64,000 bases of DNA. It comes from Homalodisca vitripennis. Its lineage: Eukaryota; Arthropoda; Insecta; Hemiptera; Cicadellidae. A program made the position numbers and the translations under genes. This document shows positions 10,142-24,084 of this stretch, one piece after another (the first letter of the stretch is position 1; every line of letters begins with the position of its first letter). The DNA lies in assembly GCF_021130785.1 (NCBI RefSeq), contig NC_060207.1, positions 5,159,001 through 5,223,000 on the forward strand, read 5' to 3'. Under the pieces are notes generated by a model. The model had not been told where the DNA came from. It saw only the letters and a list, made by a program, of their open reading frames with translations, and made no database searches.

Positions 10142-12858
10142 ACATTTTTAAACTTTATCAAGTAATTAATATCAATTGATAAGTAAGTTCACACTATTGT
10201 CTTACCCTTACACACCCAAAGGTCGACACAACCACTTAGTCAAAAGTCCAACAAACTCTAATAACTTTTTACCACTAAAATTTAATATTTAAGCGGAGCA
10301 CAAACGAAGCACGTGTGTAGGCTACTCTATCATGATCTTATCTCCAGATAGATGGGGTTCGTTGAAGCAAATAACGTAACATATCACTGTTAGTGTGAAA
10401 AGTGAACAAAGCAATCCCGTAGTTTCATTATTTTACGGAATAGAGGGAGTAACAGATGATTGGAGGAGGAAAATTATTTCACTTTAATTTTACCAAATAT
10501 ATGATTAAAATAGCAGTATACCTGAATTAATTATCAATAGTATGATTTGAAAGAAATTACGTACAACCATACAATAGAAATAATATCATCACTAGATGTT
10601 TATTTCACTTCTGTAGAATTAACCAGAACAACAAACTGTATTGTTTATAACGTCAAAACGTTTCAAACTGAAGGAACAATGCGGAATTTATACTCAACTT
10701 TACAAACCTGTAGTGGTTTTATGTTTTGTTAGACAATGACAGCAGACAATGGTTCGTCCAGTATTGAATGAATACCAAATAATCTTATCATATTTATTTA
10801 TCTGTTTTTATACAAAATCAATATTCTTTTAATGCTGTTTATGTGTATTTAAAATTTGTTGTAATAAATAATTTGTTATTTTAACTTTTGAAGTATTAGA
10901 GTGGTAACATTACACTAAAAAAGTCATTATTTCTTATCCATTTAAAAAAACATACCTATAAAAAGTGTTATGATCAAATAACATTTAAGACTAAATAATA
11001 AAATGAAAAATGATTTTTGTGAACGGTGTTGCAAAATCATGTTTTACATCGAATTACAAAATTTGTTGTTTTGATTTACTCAATGTTTAGAACAAATATT
11101 TGATTCTGTAATTTACGTAATTCAAAGCATGATTACGTGGAGCTTATGTAATTTTGATTATTTCTATTAATTTTGAATAGACAGATATTCCTATTCCTTT
11201 TGTCCGGCAGATATTCGTTGGAAATAAGTTTTCAAAAGAGACAAAGGTTACATATAACTCAGCTGGTATTGGGAGTTTTGCAAAGTTATTAACATCACCA
11301 TAGTACAATTAGTATATAGTGTCTTTATTCACATTTCATATATAAGGTGGGAGGTCTTAGTTTGGTCCCATTGTCCTATTTATGTTCTGTAACTTAACCT
11401 TGAGCTCTAATTTCATTGTTTATTGTAGCTATAAATGTGGCTTCTATGTAAATATAAATTAGCTGAATGATTACACATATTGTAAAATGCGTTTCTATTT
11501 ATAAGAACCATTACGAACAAATTTGTTAACCTTTTTCTCTTCTATAAGAAATATAGAACCACTTATAAAAATTTCAAAATAAAAATGGGTTGAAGGAAAA
11601 TTGTAAAATAGGTTTCAGAAGCATTCTGAAAGACTCAAACAAAGTTATTACAGCAAAAATATGTATAAAGTGGAACGTGTATAGAATAATTTTCACTTTA
11701 ATAACAAATTGCCCTCAACTAAAAATTTTGGACACTTTGTTTAAGAAACTTTTATTTTGAAAAGGGCATTCAGAGAAACCAGTACTCGCCCTGAAGAAGA
11801 GTACAGCTACATCTAAACCATAGAACTGATCCGACACTTGGGAGGTGCGGCTCAAGTAAACAAATTCCAAATAAACAATTCAAAAGACACAAACTAGAAT
11901 TTTGTGAAATGGATAGAGAAGTTTTCCGAAAAAGAAACCGTCTTAAACCGTCAATCCTCTATCGTACTAGTTATAGTGGAAATTTATATACTCCAAATAA
12001 ATTAAAGATATATTTCGTAATTTGTTTTAATAATGACAAGTCAGAATTTTTAATATTAGTTATATAAGCGTCAGCTTATGAAATAAGTATAACTAGAAAG
12101 AACTTGTAACTCTCAATGTTCAATCGCTTCATGTCCTTGGTTAATTTTATGATAACCATTTACATATATGACGGGCATTTAAAGTTTATAGAACTAAGAG
12201 GTATCTGAAGAACGGAAGTATCCACCAAAGTTAATACAAACGCTGATAGTTTTCTTAAATTCTTAAAGTGTTCACTGGAGATACGAATAAAATATTCGTA
12301 ACTGTGCTGAATACATCACACATATGCACCATGGAGGAGGGACGCCGTCCTTGACTGTTTGATTTGTAATTCAATATTGTTAGAATTACAAACCAATACT
12401 TACACCCGAGGCTATTTGTCCTTGCAGTATTATATAGAAACGTTTACATTCCTGTAGTCTAAAATTATGTTAGCGGTGGAAAGAATTATGATGGGGAATG
12501 AAACAAGTATTTTTAATTCGTCTCCTTAATGGATTTGAAAATTGTAGCATAAACAGCTCAGTCATTTACAGTTGATAAGATGTGTGAAAAGTGTAATACT
12601 TTTTTCTCAATAGCAGTACAATAAATAGCTCGTTTTAAACCTTAGCAAAGGATAGAACGGACTTGATTGGTTAATGTAATTGCTTATGCGCCTGTTATCA
12701 CATCACGGTAAAACGGTAATTAGCCTTTCCCTATACACGCCAACACTGAAGAGAAAACAGCCGTATTAAACTTCGGATGAATAAAAAATTCAAAGAAGTG
12801 AACATGAGGTCATCAGCAACCAGCTGAGAATTGAATTACTAGAATTATTGAGCAGACT

Positions 12859-12860
<2 letters not shown>
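10142..12860. other. AT-rich stretch, no gene supported
   Basis: Only one frame of about 60 codons (plus 10547-10732) is open and it has no motif. CCCTGAAGAAGAGTACAG at about 11789 recalls the Penelope-tail core but lacks a paired stem and GAAA, so nothing is called. Confidence 0.45.

Positions 12861-12861
<1 letters not shown>

Positions 12862-12924
<63 letters not shown>
12862..12924. repeat. Compound microsatellite (AC)n-(TA)n
   Basis: About 14 AC dinucleotides (12862-12890) are followed after CTCACA by about 14 TA dinucleotides to 12924. Confidence 0.98.
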
Positions 12925-12928
<4 letters not shown>

Positions 12929-14908
12929 TGTAATACGAGAAATTGAGGTATAAATATACAATTGCAAATATTTTAAAATTATTCCTTTAATATTTCATTA
13001 ATGGAGTGTAAAACGTAGTTAGGTAACTGTTATCATTTCGCACTGCAACACAGCCTTGGATTTACAAAAGAAAGTGAGAGGGAGAATGTATTGTTAGCAG
13101 CATGTTCAGTCTGTCACTGCGGTGAACTCAGCTGATACCGAAGTACCATCTCCAAGTTTTCTCGGTGTGACTGTTTATTTTTGTATCTTCAACAACAAGA
13201 AACTCGCTCGCGAAATGGGATGGTTCTGAACGGTTGAGTCTCCAATATAAAATCTCAAGAGAGAAACTCATTGTTAACGGCAACAGAAGCGAACCTTTTG
13301 AGATAGACAGATTGTTACCGTCCAAATGTCGCTACCAGTCGAAATGCTTCCACGGTGTACTTTAAAATACACGAATTTAAAAGCAAAAGTTGTCATATCT
13401 TAATACGTAATGAATACTAAAGGTTGATTATTTTAAAAGCAGTAGTGTTTATTCAGTAGGTTTAATTTTTAAATTTGAACAATTCCTAAAGTACGATTAA
13501 TAAAATATTTTTGCATCGCAAAATTTGTAAAAAAAACTATTAATTACGTTCTATGTTAAAATGTACTAAATCAATGTTAATCCATAACTTGTGTGTGACT
13601 TTGTACTTATCTGTAAACCCTAATGTTTAACCCAAGGCATTTTTCGTTATGTTTATCCGATATAGCCCGTAAAAAATTAGAGATTTTATGACCTCGTCTA
13701 TAAAATTAATGCGAGTTTTAACTCGTCTTCCGGTACATTGACTCAAAATGTCAAACTGAGATTTAAGTCACGTTTTAATCTATTATTATTTGTGAGAATT
13801 CAGAGAGAAAACAGGAAATACTAGCATTGTACTTGGAATATCTGCCATCTGTCACAAAACAGGCAAAAACATAGCCTAATTCAATAATACTAATCACGAC
13901 TGGAGATTTTATTTTTGTACAAGTTGTATATTGAACTTCCCATTACCAAAGGGAATTTTCTATTAAAAATATTGTTAGAATTACAAATCATTTTACTGTT
14001 AAAATAATATGAACCTACGCGTATGTTATTAAACTTTAGACCAACCATTTTCGCTTCGTAACTCATATTGGGATATTAATTTTCAATTCAAACTCTCCAC
14101 GTTCATCAATTTTTGTTCCCTCTCATTAATTACAAACCATCAGTTATATTCAAACAATCATTTCCTGCCAAGTGTCGACTGTGCTGCAGCCATTGTGCTT
14201 GTTTTCCCATAAGAACAATATTTAGCCTCGTGCCCCTATGTTTACGATCATATTTTCCGTCGTATAATGTTGTGAAATTGCTTGTTTTTAAGATATAATT
14301 AAAGTATTCCTACTCTGTTTTTTGTATTAAAAAATATTTTTATTGGTAATTTACCTGAACTTTATCCTTTAAATATTAAAAAATAAAATTTTAGACCGAT
14401 GAACCTGTTGGATGCGTATTAATAATCTGTCTTATTGATCGCATGGTCTAAAGCAAGAACGCATATCATTTTAAACGTTTCTTATGGGAATAACTGAGTG
14501 TCGGTTCTCTAAAGTCAGTTCTTAATTATTAATGCGAGTCAGTTTCCTGGCAACTTTATCCAACCAAAATCACTTAATGACTCTATCACTGACTATAGAC
14601 ATTTTAAGTTACTGAATATACTGAATATACATTTTAAGTTATTGATTATCTATATTACAAATACATTAAATATGACAAGGTCGTGGTACACCACACCACG
14701 TGACTAGGAACAGGCTTCGCTGATGTTGCATGCAACATTTCAAGTGTAGCTTAGATTGTTTTATTTATGTGTTTGCAATTTTCTCATTGACATTGTGGTT
14801 CCCCATTTACGTTTGTAAATGATCTGCTAAATCTCATATAGTTTTAACTTTTAACAACAGGAATACGTATCATGGACTTGCCTAAAGGTCCAAAATTTTT
14901 ATTTAACT
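12925..14908. other. AT-rich stretch; includes a possible diverged member of the 173-bp family
   Basis: No gene is supported. Minus 13325-13128 is open for 65 codons without a recognisable motif. At about 14690-14745 the sequence ACCACACCACGTG...AACAGGCTTCGCTGA resembles the CCACACCACGCAAGG...AACAGGCATTGCTGA segment of the 44-kb array. Confidence 0.4.
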
Positions 14909-15912
14909 GATCATGTGTTAGAATACGTGTGCACCTGGACCACTTAAGCGTGTAGTACAGAGACGTTGCTGGCGCTTTGATTCACAACTGAACATGTGTT
15001 TGAATGTACGGGTTAGAGTACGTGGCAATAAGTATCTTGGCCACTTAAGCGTGTAGTACAGAGACGTTGCTGGCGCTTTGATTCACAACTGAACACGTGT
15101 TTGAATCTACGGGTTAGAGTACGTGGCAATGAGTATCTTCACCACTTAAGCGTGTAGTACAGAGACGTTGCTGGCGCTTTGATTCACAACTTAACATGTG
15201 TATGAATGTACTGGTTATAGTACGTGGCAATAAGTATCTTGGCCACTTAAAAGTGTAGTACAGAGACGTTGCTGGCGCTTTAATTCACAACTGAACATGT
15301 GTTTGAATGTACTGGTTATAGTACGTGGCAATAAGTATCTTGGCCACTTAAGCGTGTAGTACAGAGACCTTGCTGGCGCTTTGATTCACAACTGAACATG
15401 TGTTTCAATGTACGGGTTAGAGTACGTGGCAATGAGTATCTTCACCACTTAAGCGTGTAGTACAGAGACCTTGCTGGCGCTTTGATTCTCAACTGAACAC
15501 GTGTTTGAATCTACGGGTTAGAGTACGTGGCAATGAGTATCTTCACCACTTAAGCGTGTAGTACAGAGACGTTGCTGGCGCTTTGATTCACAACTGAACA
15601 CGTGTTTGAATCTACGGGTTAGAGTACGTGGCAATGAGTATCTTCACCACTTAAGCGTGTAGTACAGAGACGTTGCTGGCGCTTTGATTCACAACTGAAC
15701 ACGTGTTTGAATCTACGGGTTAGAGTACGTGGCAATGAGTATCTTCACCACTTAAGCGTGTAGTACAGAGACGTTGCTGGCGCTTTGAATCACAACTGAA
15801 CATGTGTTTGAATGTACGGGTCAGAATACGTGGCAATGTGTACCTTGACCACTTAAGCGTGTAGTACAGAGACGCTGCTGGCGCTTTGATTCACAACTGA
15901 ACAGCTGTTTAC
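14909..15912. repeat. 101-bp tandem satellite, about 9.5 copies
   Basis: CACTTAAGCGTGTAGTACAG starts at 14941 and recurs every 101 bp to 15850, with no indels between copies in that span. Two monomer types mix: one with AATAAGTATCTTGGCC, the other with AATGAGTATCTTCACC. The first unit is shortened on its left. The last copy ends about 15912 in ACAGCTGTTTACA. Confidence 0.97.
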
Positions 15913-18632
15913 ATTTAATCAATCGCATGCAATACATCTGACAAGCCTGCCTCTACACCATTTAGTCTGATACAACCGATAATATTTACTTTCTTAAATA
16001 CAGTGTGTCCATAAAGATTGGAACATATAAAGATGTTCTATTTTTCGATTTAATAATACATACTAAATTTTAGCTTTGATTAGATAGTTCGGCTAAATTT
16101 GTTAGTATTACATGTGTTAAATGTCATATTATTGTACTCAACTTGTATACAAACGTAATTATTCGGCAATTTCGTGTTGCCATCTTGGTTACTTTAGTCA
16201 ATATAAAGATTTACTCTCAATGTCATTGAACCGAGAGCAAATTTGCATTCTATAAGCACACATCCTGGTTTTTATTGGAATTGTTGAAGGAATTGTTCCC
16301 TAAATGAAATCGATTGTCAATTTTGTAGGAAGTCAAACTGAGAGTGCTTCATAAGGATTAAAATTTGAATTAATGAATTTTTATTTATATTATATATTTC
16401 TAGATTTCTACTCTCAATGCATGTGAATTGACAAGCTGACATACACACCAGTTATATAAACACCAGCAAATGAAAAAAATATATAAAACGACAATTTGTA
16501 CATGGTTAGGTGACGCTGATTTATTATTTTATCAAACCGTATCTGGCAATTGGTTTTTAAGTGTGTCTTAAGCTAAGAAAAGTATGCCTCGGGAAATATC
16601 TAATATTTTTCACACTTTTGATACCTTACAATTTGATCTCCACCTAATCAGCGCGGCTGACAGTCAATTACTTTCTTACTAGTAGTTTCTCTATCGAATT
16701 CAAGAACAACCAGTTTGTCCGTTTATGAAATGCAAATTTGTTCTTGGCTTGTGGAATATGATAGTATCTTATGGAGTAACATGCGTTAAAGTTTAATCCA
16801 CAGTCTAAAGTCTGTAGTTCGCTTCGTTCTCAAGACATCGTATATAAAAACAGACAGATAAAAAATCAGAAATTGATATTTGTAACCACATAGGTAATAG
16901 AGTAACTTTGAGTAAACTTTTAGTTTTTGGTGGCTATCACGACCGCCATCTTGTATGTGATGTAAGTGTAGAATTTAAATAAGTGTGGTCGCATGATATA
17001 TAAATTGAAATTGTTCCATTGTTTAATGTATTCAAGTTCCATAGTAAAAACGTGTAAAATAATCTTTACCGTTAGTAGGCTGTAGGTTTATTGAGGTATA
17101 GTTGTATCGGTTATTCAGACCAAATGAATACGTGTAGCTATCTTTATTATTAGAGCTAGTAGCAAAGATGTCGTCAGGACGTGTGAGGCTGGAACATGTA
17201 GTGAATTATTTTATGGTTATTATTAACACATATTTATGATCTAATTCAAAACTTGCATTTCTGTTAGATATTGTATAGATATGTCAGGAGTTTCAGATCA
17301 GGCAGACATCGCTGGTCAGATCTAAAGTTATTTGATATCCTGTAATATTGTAAAGACAAAAACATTATACATTTTTACAATAATACATCAGCTATTGCAT
17401 TTTTATGTAATGTAACGAATATCCACAAATATTACACTCATAAAACTTGTTGAAAACAACTGTGTCTAAATATGTCACTACTGCAGAAACTTCCTGAAAT
17501 CACAAAAATCGCATTAACATTGTTTTTAAATCAGCTTTAAAAATCTCAAAAATAAACTTAAGCAAAGCTAAGAATAGTCTGCAGGATTTATCTGGATCCT
17601 TACGTATACAAAATAGATCTTCAGGATTTCGTTTTCAAGTGTCCTGACGGTAATTTGTCCTGGATGTTCCTCTATCCAGAATCACTTGAGGAACTGAAAA
17701 AAATTAATTTCTGTTCGCCTGTCCGTTTTCACGATATCTGGAGAATGAACTGACTTGTGGATCTGAAAATCTCGTATATTGCTACATAACCCACGTCACG
17801 TTTAATGATGATGCATATAAACATAAATTAACACACGTATTTTATTAATTTAGTTTACATATTAGGTGCGAAATGATTTCTTTACATTTATTACGCAATG
17901 CGTAAAACAGACATTGTCTCGTGGTGATGATTTACTTATAAAATGAAAAAACTACATTATAAATATTTGGGTTCCCAATCAAAGATTATGAGGCATACCG
18001 TGCGCACAATCTTATCACCAGAGAGATCTACCGTATGCTTAAGCATTGTTCACTCAAACTGAGATACATTATACAAAAACAAATAAATTATTAGCTACAA
18101 TTACTAGCAAAAAATTCTTTTAAATGTACAAGAGAAGCAATAATTGTTATAGGCAGAAGCGATATCGTGATAAAGAATACTCCAAAATAAATTATTTGTC
18201 GTAATTAAAATAGTACTAAAACGTTTGCCCTTTGAGAACAGTAACTGGTTGTACATGAAAGGCTGTAATTTTGTTTCTGAAAGTCTGGTGAATATTTAAT
18301 TTAGGTAACTTCAAATAGGATGTCTAACTCAATACGTGTATCGGATTGATTGTGCCCTTACTGAGGCTTTGAGAATGAAGTGGGAGCTTATATGGTGACA
18401 CATTTATAATTATATTTAGGACGTAAATAAGATAATATTATTTTTAAAAGATTATTTAAATGAGGATTAAGGGAATAAATAGCTTTTATTATTTGGTGTG
18501 TACACGTAATACTATAATAAATCATATTTTGAGTAATAGTATAAAATAAATAAAAATACGTAAGAATTTTTAAGTAGTAAAAAGAAATAGTAAAATAATT
18601 AGGAATTTCGTTATAAATAAAAAATATAAAAA
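15913..18632. other. AT-rich stretch, no gene; possible transposon end at 15998
   Basis: TA-CAGTGTGTCCATAAAG at about 15998-16015 resembles mariner-type terminal sequence with its TA target site, but no opposite end was found. A member of the dispersed ACGATATCTGGAGAATGAACTGA family lies at about 17712-17757. Nothing else is recognisable. Confidence 0.4.
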
Positions 18633-18715
18633 TCTTCTCTCTCTCTCTCTCCCTCTCCCTCCCTCCATCTCTCGCCGCATCCCTCCCTACCTTCCTACAT
18701 CCATCTCTATCTCCT
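18633..18715. repeat. Polypyrimidine (CT)n/(CCCT)n low-complexity tract
   Basis: CTTCTCTCTCTCTCTCTCCC followed by CCCT/CCAT-rich sequence to about 18715. It accounts for the Arg/Glu run of a spurious 135-codon minus frame here. Confidence 0.9.
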
Positions 18716-18740
18716 CTGCTTTTTACTTCAATGTTAAATT

Positions 18741-18796
18741 GACCTCTATATATCGAATTTTTAACGAAAATAACCTCAATATATCGAATTTTCACC
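18741..18796. mobile_element. Possible pogo/Tigger-like terminal fragment
   Basis: GACCTCTATATATCGAATTT followed 32 bp on by AACCTCAATATATCGAATTT forms a degenerate direct repeat of ACCTCNATATATCGAA. Sub-repeats of this kind (ACCTCTATATATCGAA) are familiar from pogo/Tigger terminal regions in arthropods. No transposase frame or opposite end is visible, so at most this is a remnant. Confidence 0.35.
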
Positions 18797-18869
18797 CTTA
18801 AATCTTGCCTACTGTTAACTTATGAATATCGAAGTTTTAGTATATTAGCGCTATGAACTGAAGTACAAT

Positions 18870-19095
18870 ATCATAAAATATATTTTTCATGCCACCCCTT
18901 CACCGACACCCCTTTGTTTTCTGGTGTTGCTGGTGGTGAATGACCAAAAACCTTACTTCCAAATACACCTAAGGCATGACTCCATAACATAAACCGAAGA
19001 GCTGCATTTACGAGGCTGTAGACTCTGACAATAAAATTGCGCCTTTTACAGCACAGTGTCGCCCAAGTTATATGCCCTGTACCTATTACAGCTGT
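18870..19095 (-). CDS. Cryptic open frame of about 73 codons, unidentified
   Basis: On the minus strand a frame runs from a TAA near 19095 to a TGA near 18870 without an ATG at its start. It includes VIGTGHITWATLCCKRRN, YSLVNAALRFMLWSHALG and FGHSPPATPENKGV. The local sequence is less AT-rich than its neighbours. I do not recognise the product. It may be an old TE or exon relic, or chance. Confidence 0.15.
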
Positions 19096-22000
19096 TTAAG
19101 TTTTAGCAGTCCAAAACTACTTCTGTTTTACTAAAAGGGAATTAGTATCAAACTAATGCAACTATAATAAATTTTCTATTTTTGTTCAGTTTATACTTAC
19201 TGTCAAATTCAATAAGGCCAAATTCCAGTGATGTAACCAGGGGAGTGAATGAGAGAGATAGAACCCTCTTCCTAAAGTCATAAAATATCAAAAATGTATA
19301 CACATAACATCAATCCGAATTGCTTAAAATAAAGCGATTAATACTTTACTTTGAATTAGACCCATCCAATTTAATTATATTTAAATGTATTCCATAACTT
19401 CAAGAGTGGTTTCCTCTTCACCCTAATAAAACCCACTCCTAGTTACAGATTTATAATACTCGTGTGTATAGTCGTTTAAAAAGCTTTTACATCATCACTG
19501 TATCAAGGAACTGTTGGTTTTGAAATAATAAGATCTTATTTTACAAACAAAACCATTCCGAAACATATTTACGTTTACTTTTTGAGTTTCTAAATCAATT
19601 AAGATGAGCCCGCAAAACCCAATTCGGAACGTTAAAATTGTTTTTATTTACTAATAAATAGTAAACAATAATAATAAGTGTATGCAAAATGATAATGTAC
19701 AGACCTAATACAAATAATGTTGTATATATGTTTCATCTAAATACATTTTCCTAGTATATAGGGTAAAATTGCACGTTAACGTTCTTAATTGTTAGTAACA
19801 AACTTTAAACAAAGATAAGAAACTAACTTTGTATCTCCTGTTCATTGTTTATGAGTTTTCTTCAAGGCTTCGGAGTGTTATGAACTGTCTGTATGAACAA
19901 GTCAATAACTGATTCCAAGGTGCAGATGATTTTACGATATGTGATTTAAAATTATAGTAACTTGTGTCTTACTAGTAACCATTAATTACTCAGCCCTGAA
20001 GTATTATAATTTTGAATCAAAGGATAAATAAAGAAACAAAAGAGTATTTGGAGTGATGCAAACTTGTCGAAAATAACTCGTTCAGGTTTCCGGTATGAAT
20101 GCACTTTGTAATGGCATGCACGGTTATATTCTTTACGTTACAAAGAAACCAAAGAAGAATATATCTGCAGTTTGTTTAGTATACAGATATATTAATCCAT
20201 GATACAGGTGCCTTAGCTTCTAGCGGTTTCGGTGTTTGCTCTTGTTTTATATTTCATCATTCATTTCTTATTATAATAGAGTGTTGAGTATTTATTATAA
20301 ATATTAAGCTTTACATTCTCACACTAAAAGGCCGAATATCTTAAATCGTAAACTTCAGGATTTTTAGAATAAATTTAATTTTACGAGACATTTTGACAAA
20401 TTAAGTTATTTGTACTATTGACAGAAATATGGCCAAAGAATGAGTATTGGTTATTGACTAGGTCAGAGTAAAATATTGCACTTTTTAATTATTCAAGGTA
20501 ATTAAGGGGTTTTCACATGCAGTAATAATTACAGGATCTATCTTACTAAATCATTTACAAAATTCACATAATTTTAATATTTTGTACCATTGTTTTGTTC
20601 TGTCCTTAGCGGATCAATTAAGGTTCTCAAATTTTGTACTTCTTTGTAGTAATTATGTGTTGAAATATTAATCAAGTATAAACCTTCTATGAAAAAATAG
20701 CATAACCATTCCATAAAGTCATTATATTTTATGATAACATTGCACCATCATTATAATCTGCATAAATACTAATTTAAAATATTACCATAAGATTGCCATG
20801 TAAATCTTTACTAATGAGCCAAAAATAGATATGAAGTAAGACAAAGCGATCCGAGGATCAGCAATTTACAAGGAGTGGGTCTGTCTCATCCTCTTGACTG
20901 ACCCTAGATCGTAACGCACTGTCTTCAGGTAGACAATTCGTTAGTTATGTAATTATCTTATTTGAGATTTGGTCTTTGTGTGTCTCCTCCAACTGATTGC
21001 GTTAGATATCCTACTTTAGTTCGTACTAGTAAATTAAATACAAACAATTTCTGGAACAACAGTGATAACTGTGGAATTTAGCTTAGTGAAATTAGTTATT
21101 TAATCTAAAATTTGAAATGAATTTTCACTACAAAATTATAATGTACCTATCAACAAAAGCGATTAATGTAAATTTTTAGGTATTAAGCATAAGGGGGTAA
21201 ATAATTGGTTATGTAAAAGTTTAAATTACACTCATAAATAAAATAAAGTATATAAATATTGCTCATCATCTACTTCATTTTGCATTTAATTGGTGTTTAT
21301 ATTATATTTAAAACATCAAATATTATAAACTACAAGTAAGGAACAAACGTGCATGTCACAGTTGAATATATGGATAACCTGTGTTCACTGTCCATCTGTG
21401 TGGGACGTGTTTGGATGTTGTCAGGGATAGTCCGTGACTCGTCAGTAACACATGTTCACTGTTTAAACAAGTGAATATTCACCATTTATAACCTGCCAGG
21501 TGCTGACTGTACTGTGCGTGAAAAACGAGGAATTCACTTAAAACTGATCCAACAACCGATTTACAGGTATGGAGATTTGCAATTATCGTATGTTTTGTTA
21601 CTTAATCAAAATTTAACATACGATAAAATACTAATTTCAATAAATCTGTTGCAATCGTTGCAACTATAATCCTCATTCTCACATTCAAACAACATTATTT
21701 GAATCAGTGTTTCCTGGCATAATGATCATGCAAAATAATTAATTGAGGTAGACTATAGTGTTTTAACGTAAAGAGCGTTGAAGCTTAAAACTGTGCCATA
21801 TCAAGATCATGCTAATCCCCGTGCAAAGTTTGATGATAACCTTTCGATAAGATACGCTATGCAGTTTCTGTTTGTATATCTGACCGCAAGATATATGTAG
21901 AATGAACTGAGCTATAGACTTAGTTTTGGCAATTAGCTTCAATTAAAAATAGGCAACATCCAGTTTGACCATGGTGAAATTCACTCCATGGGACTTGGCT

Positions 22001-24084
22001 AACCATTAGCGAACATTTTTACATTGGTCTCAAGGTCAGGTTTTTAAAAATATTTCTTTTCTGTATAATAATTTGTCTGTGTGTCTGTGCGCGATAATTT
22101 TCAAGAATGAAAAAGCTATAAACTTTAGAATTTTTTAATGCTAACTCAGCAACACCTTTTATGCGACATATTATGTAACGTACACCTAGCTTGTTATAAT
22201 TTGCCGTTAAATTTGTAATTCGTCTCATAGAAGGTTCAAGCTTTTTGTGTTCAAAGGTTAATTATTTGTGTTGGGTCTGATTATCTTGGCTGCTTTGGCG
22301 AAAAGTTTCATTTAGACAAATGAAAATGTAAATATCTTTAGATACGAAAAATGCTACAGCTGCATTGAATGTGTAAGGTTAATTAATAATAAATCCAGAT
22401 ACTTAAAATGGGACATGTATTGAGTTAAGTAGATACTGGATTTAATCGCTATTACATATTTCACCTTAATTTTAATATACGTTCCAGTTTGCGTTGTTGT
22501 AAATTTTGGTAAATAGATAGTGCATCCACAAAATTCAAACTTGATGCTCTCCACCAAAAAGGATTGATTACCTCAAACGTGTTCCTCCACGGTTGACACA
22601 TCATCAACGAAATGGAACATCGTCCTCACATCCAGTTAAGTTCAAAATCCATTCTTTTTTTATAGATCTATTTACTTTTATTGTAAGAAGTATTTTAAAT
22701 TTCATAGTTCTTTATGATAATATTTCTAGAAAATAAAAACACTTTTGATTATTCCACGCGAAATAACAGATATGTAGGGTAAAAAATTAAAAGTGCTTTG
22801 TATCAGTACCGAAAATACGCCTGAAATTAAACATGTTTTCATTAGTTGTGTAAATAAGGTGTAGCTGAAAGGTGTGACATTTTTACCCTTTTTCCTAATG
22901 TCTGATTTGACGAAATAATTTTTTTAATAACGTTTTACTTTATAAATAGTTTTAAAATATAAAAATATTAAAAACATGTTATGCCTATAGTAATTTTTTA
23001 ATGTAGGGTAAACGGTTATATGATCTGAACAATCTTCAGTTGTTTAGTTTTGGCCCTGATTATGGTATATCCAAAATTATGCTTCATATTCCAACTTCTC
23101 CTTAAAAAAGTAATAAAATTAATTTTACATGTTTAAAAACGGTACTTAAAGGCTGAAACTAAAATGTTATTTTAAATTAAATATAATATTATAAGCAAAA
23201 GCATATTGCACCATCTTAAATCTTGTCTTTATTTTCTAGAGAATTAAACTACTCATACATATATCTTCATACATGATCATCTTCCAATGTTCAAAATACA
23301 TTTAAGTGCTTCTTCTTCTATCAAATCGTTAAAAAATCTCAGAAGGAAATGTTCTCTCAAAATCTGTACATTTAAAAAAATGATTGTTCAGGATCAACAT
23401 ACGGAGCTTGCATATTGCTATCATATCTGATGGAGAGGATTGAGTTAATACATTCAATGGATTAAAAAACCAGGCATGATGATGGAGCTCGATGTCACCA
23501 CAATTTTAAAACAAAGTTGTTACAATGAACTAACGTATTTTGTAAGAAACTCTAATAATGAAGATGGATGAATTGATGGATTGTTATTTGAGTATTTTAT
23601 TTTTGTAGCAAGTAATATCTTTTTACTGATCCTATTTTCTTCATAATTAGAGCTTATCTCACTAATAACAAAAAATCATTGTGTACGTAACATTAGTGCA
23701 TGATTACCTTATACTATTATATAAAATAAAATTATATTTTTGTGTGTGTGTAAATTCTACAGGTTATTATTCTATTGTTGGTTGTTATGTTGAAGAATTC
23801 AGTTATTAAATGTACTTCTTTTTTTAGATGATAATAAAACATTATTATCCGAACCTCATTTTTAAAAATATAACGTATTATTAACATAGAGGTGCATAAC
23901 TACAAACCGCATTAATATCTAATAACTGAACGAATTATTTCGTCGTTTATTTTTTATTTGTATCACTTTAAATCGTTTTTGTTTGTTTAAAAATGTCTTA
24001 TATAAAAAAATAATAATATTGATAGCCAGAGGATTCTAATGATTGATAATAATAAATCAAACATGTACTCATTATATATTTAAG
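19096..24084. other. Long AT-rich stretch without recognisable genes
   Basis: About 5 kb with only short open frames (for example minus 22228-22019 and 22557-22354) lacking motifs. Two diverged copies of a dispersed motif (GATATCT.x.AGAATGAACTGA type) are seen at about 21868-21925 and 22072-22138. TGTTCACTGT is repeated at about 21381 and 21450. Confidence 0.4.

Noticed and set aside
11785..11830. CCTGAAGAAGAG as a third Penelope-tail motif
   Set aside because: The downstream sequence forms no stem and lacks GAAA.
18388..18795. 135-codon minus frame with an Arg/Glu run
   Set aside because: The run comes from a (CT)n tract, and the rest is AT-rich low-complexity translation plus the pogo-like sub-repeats.
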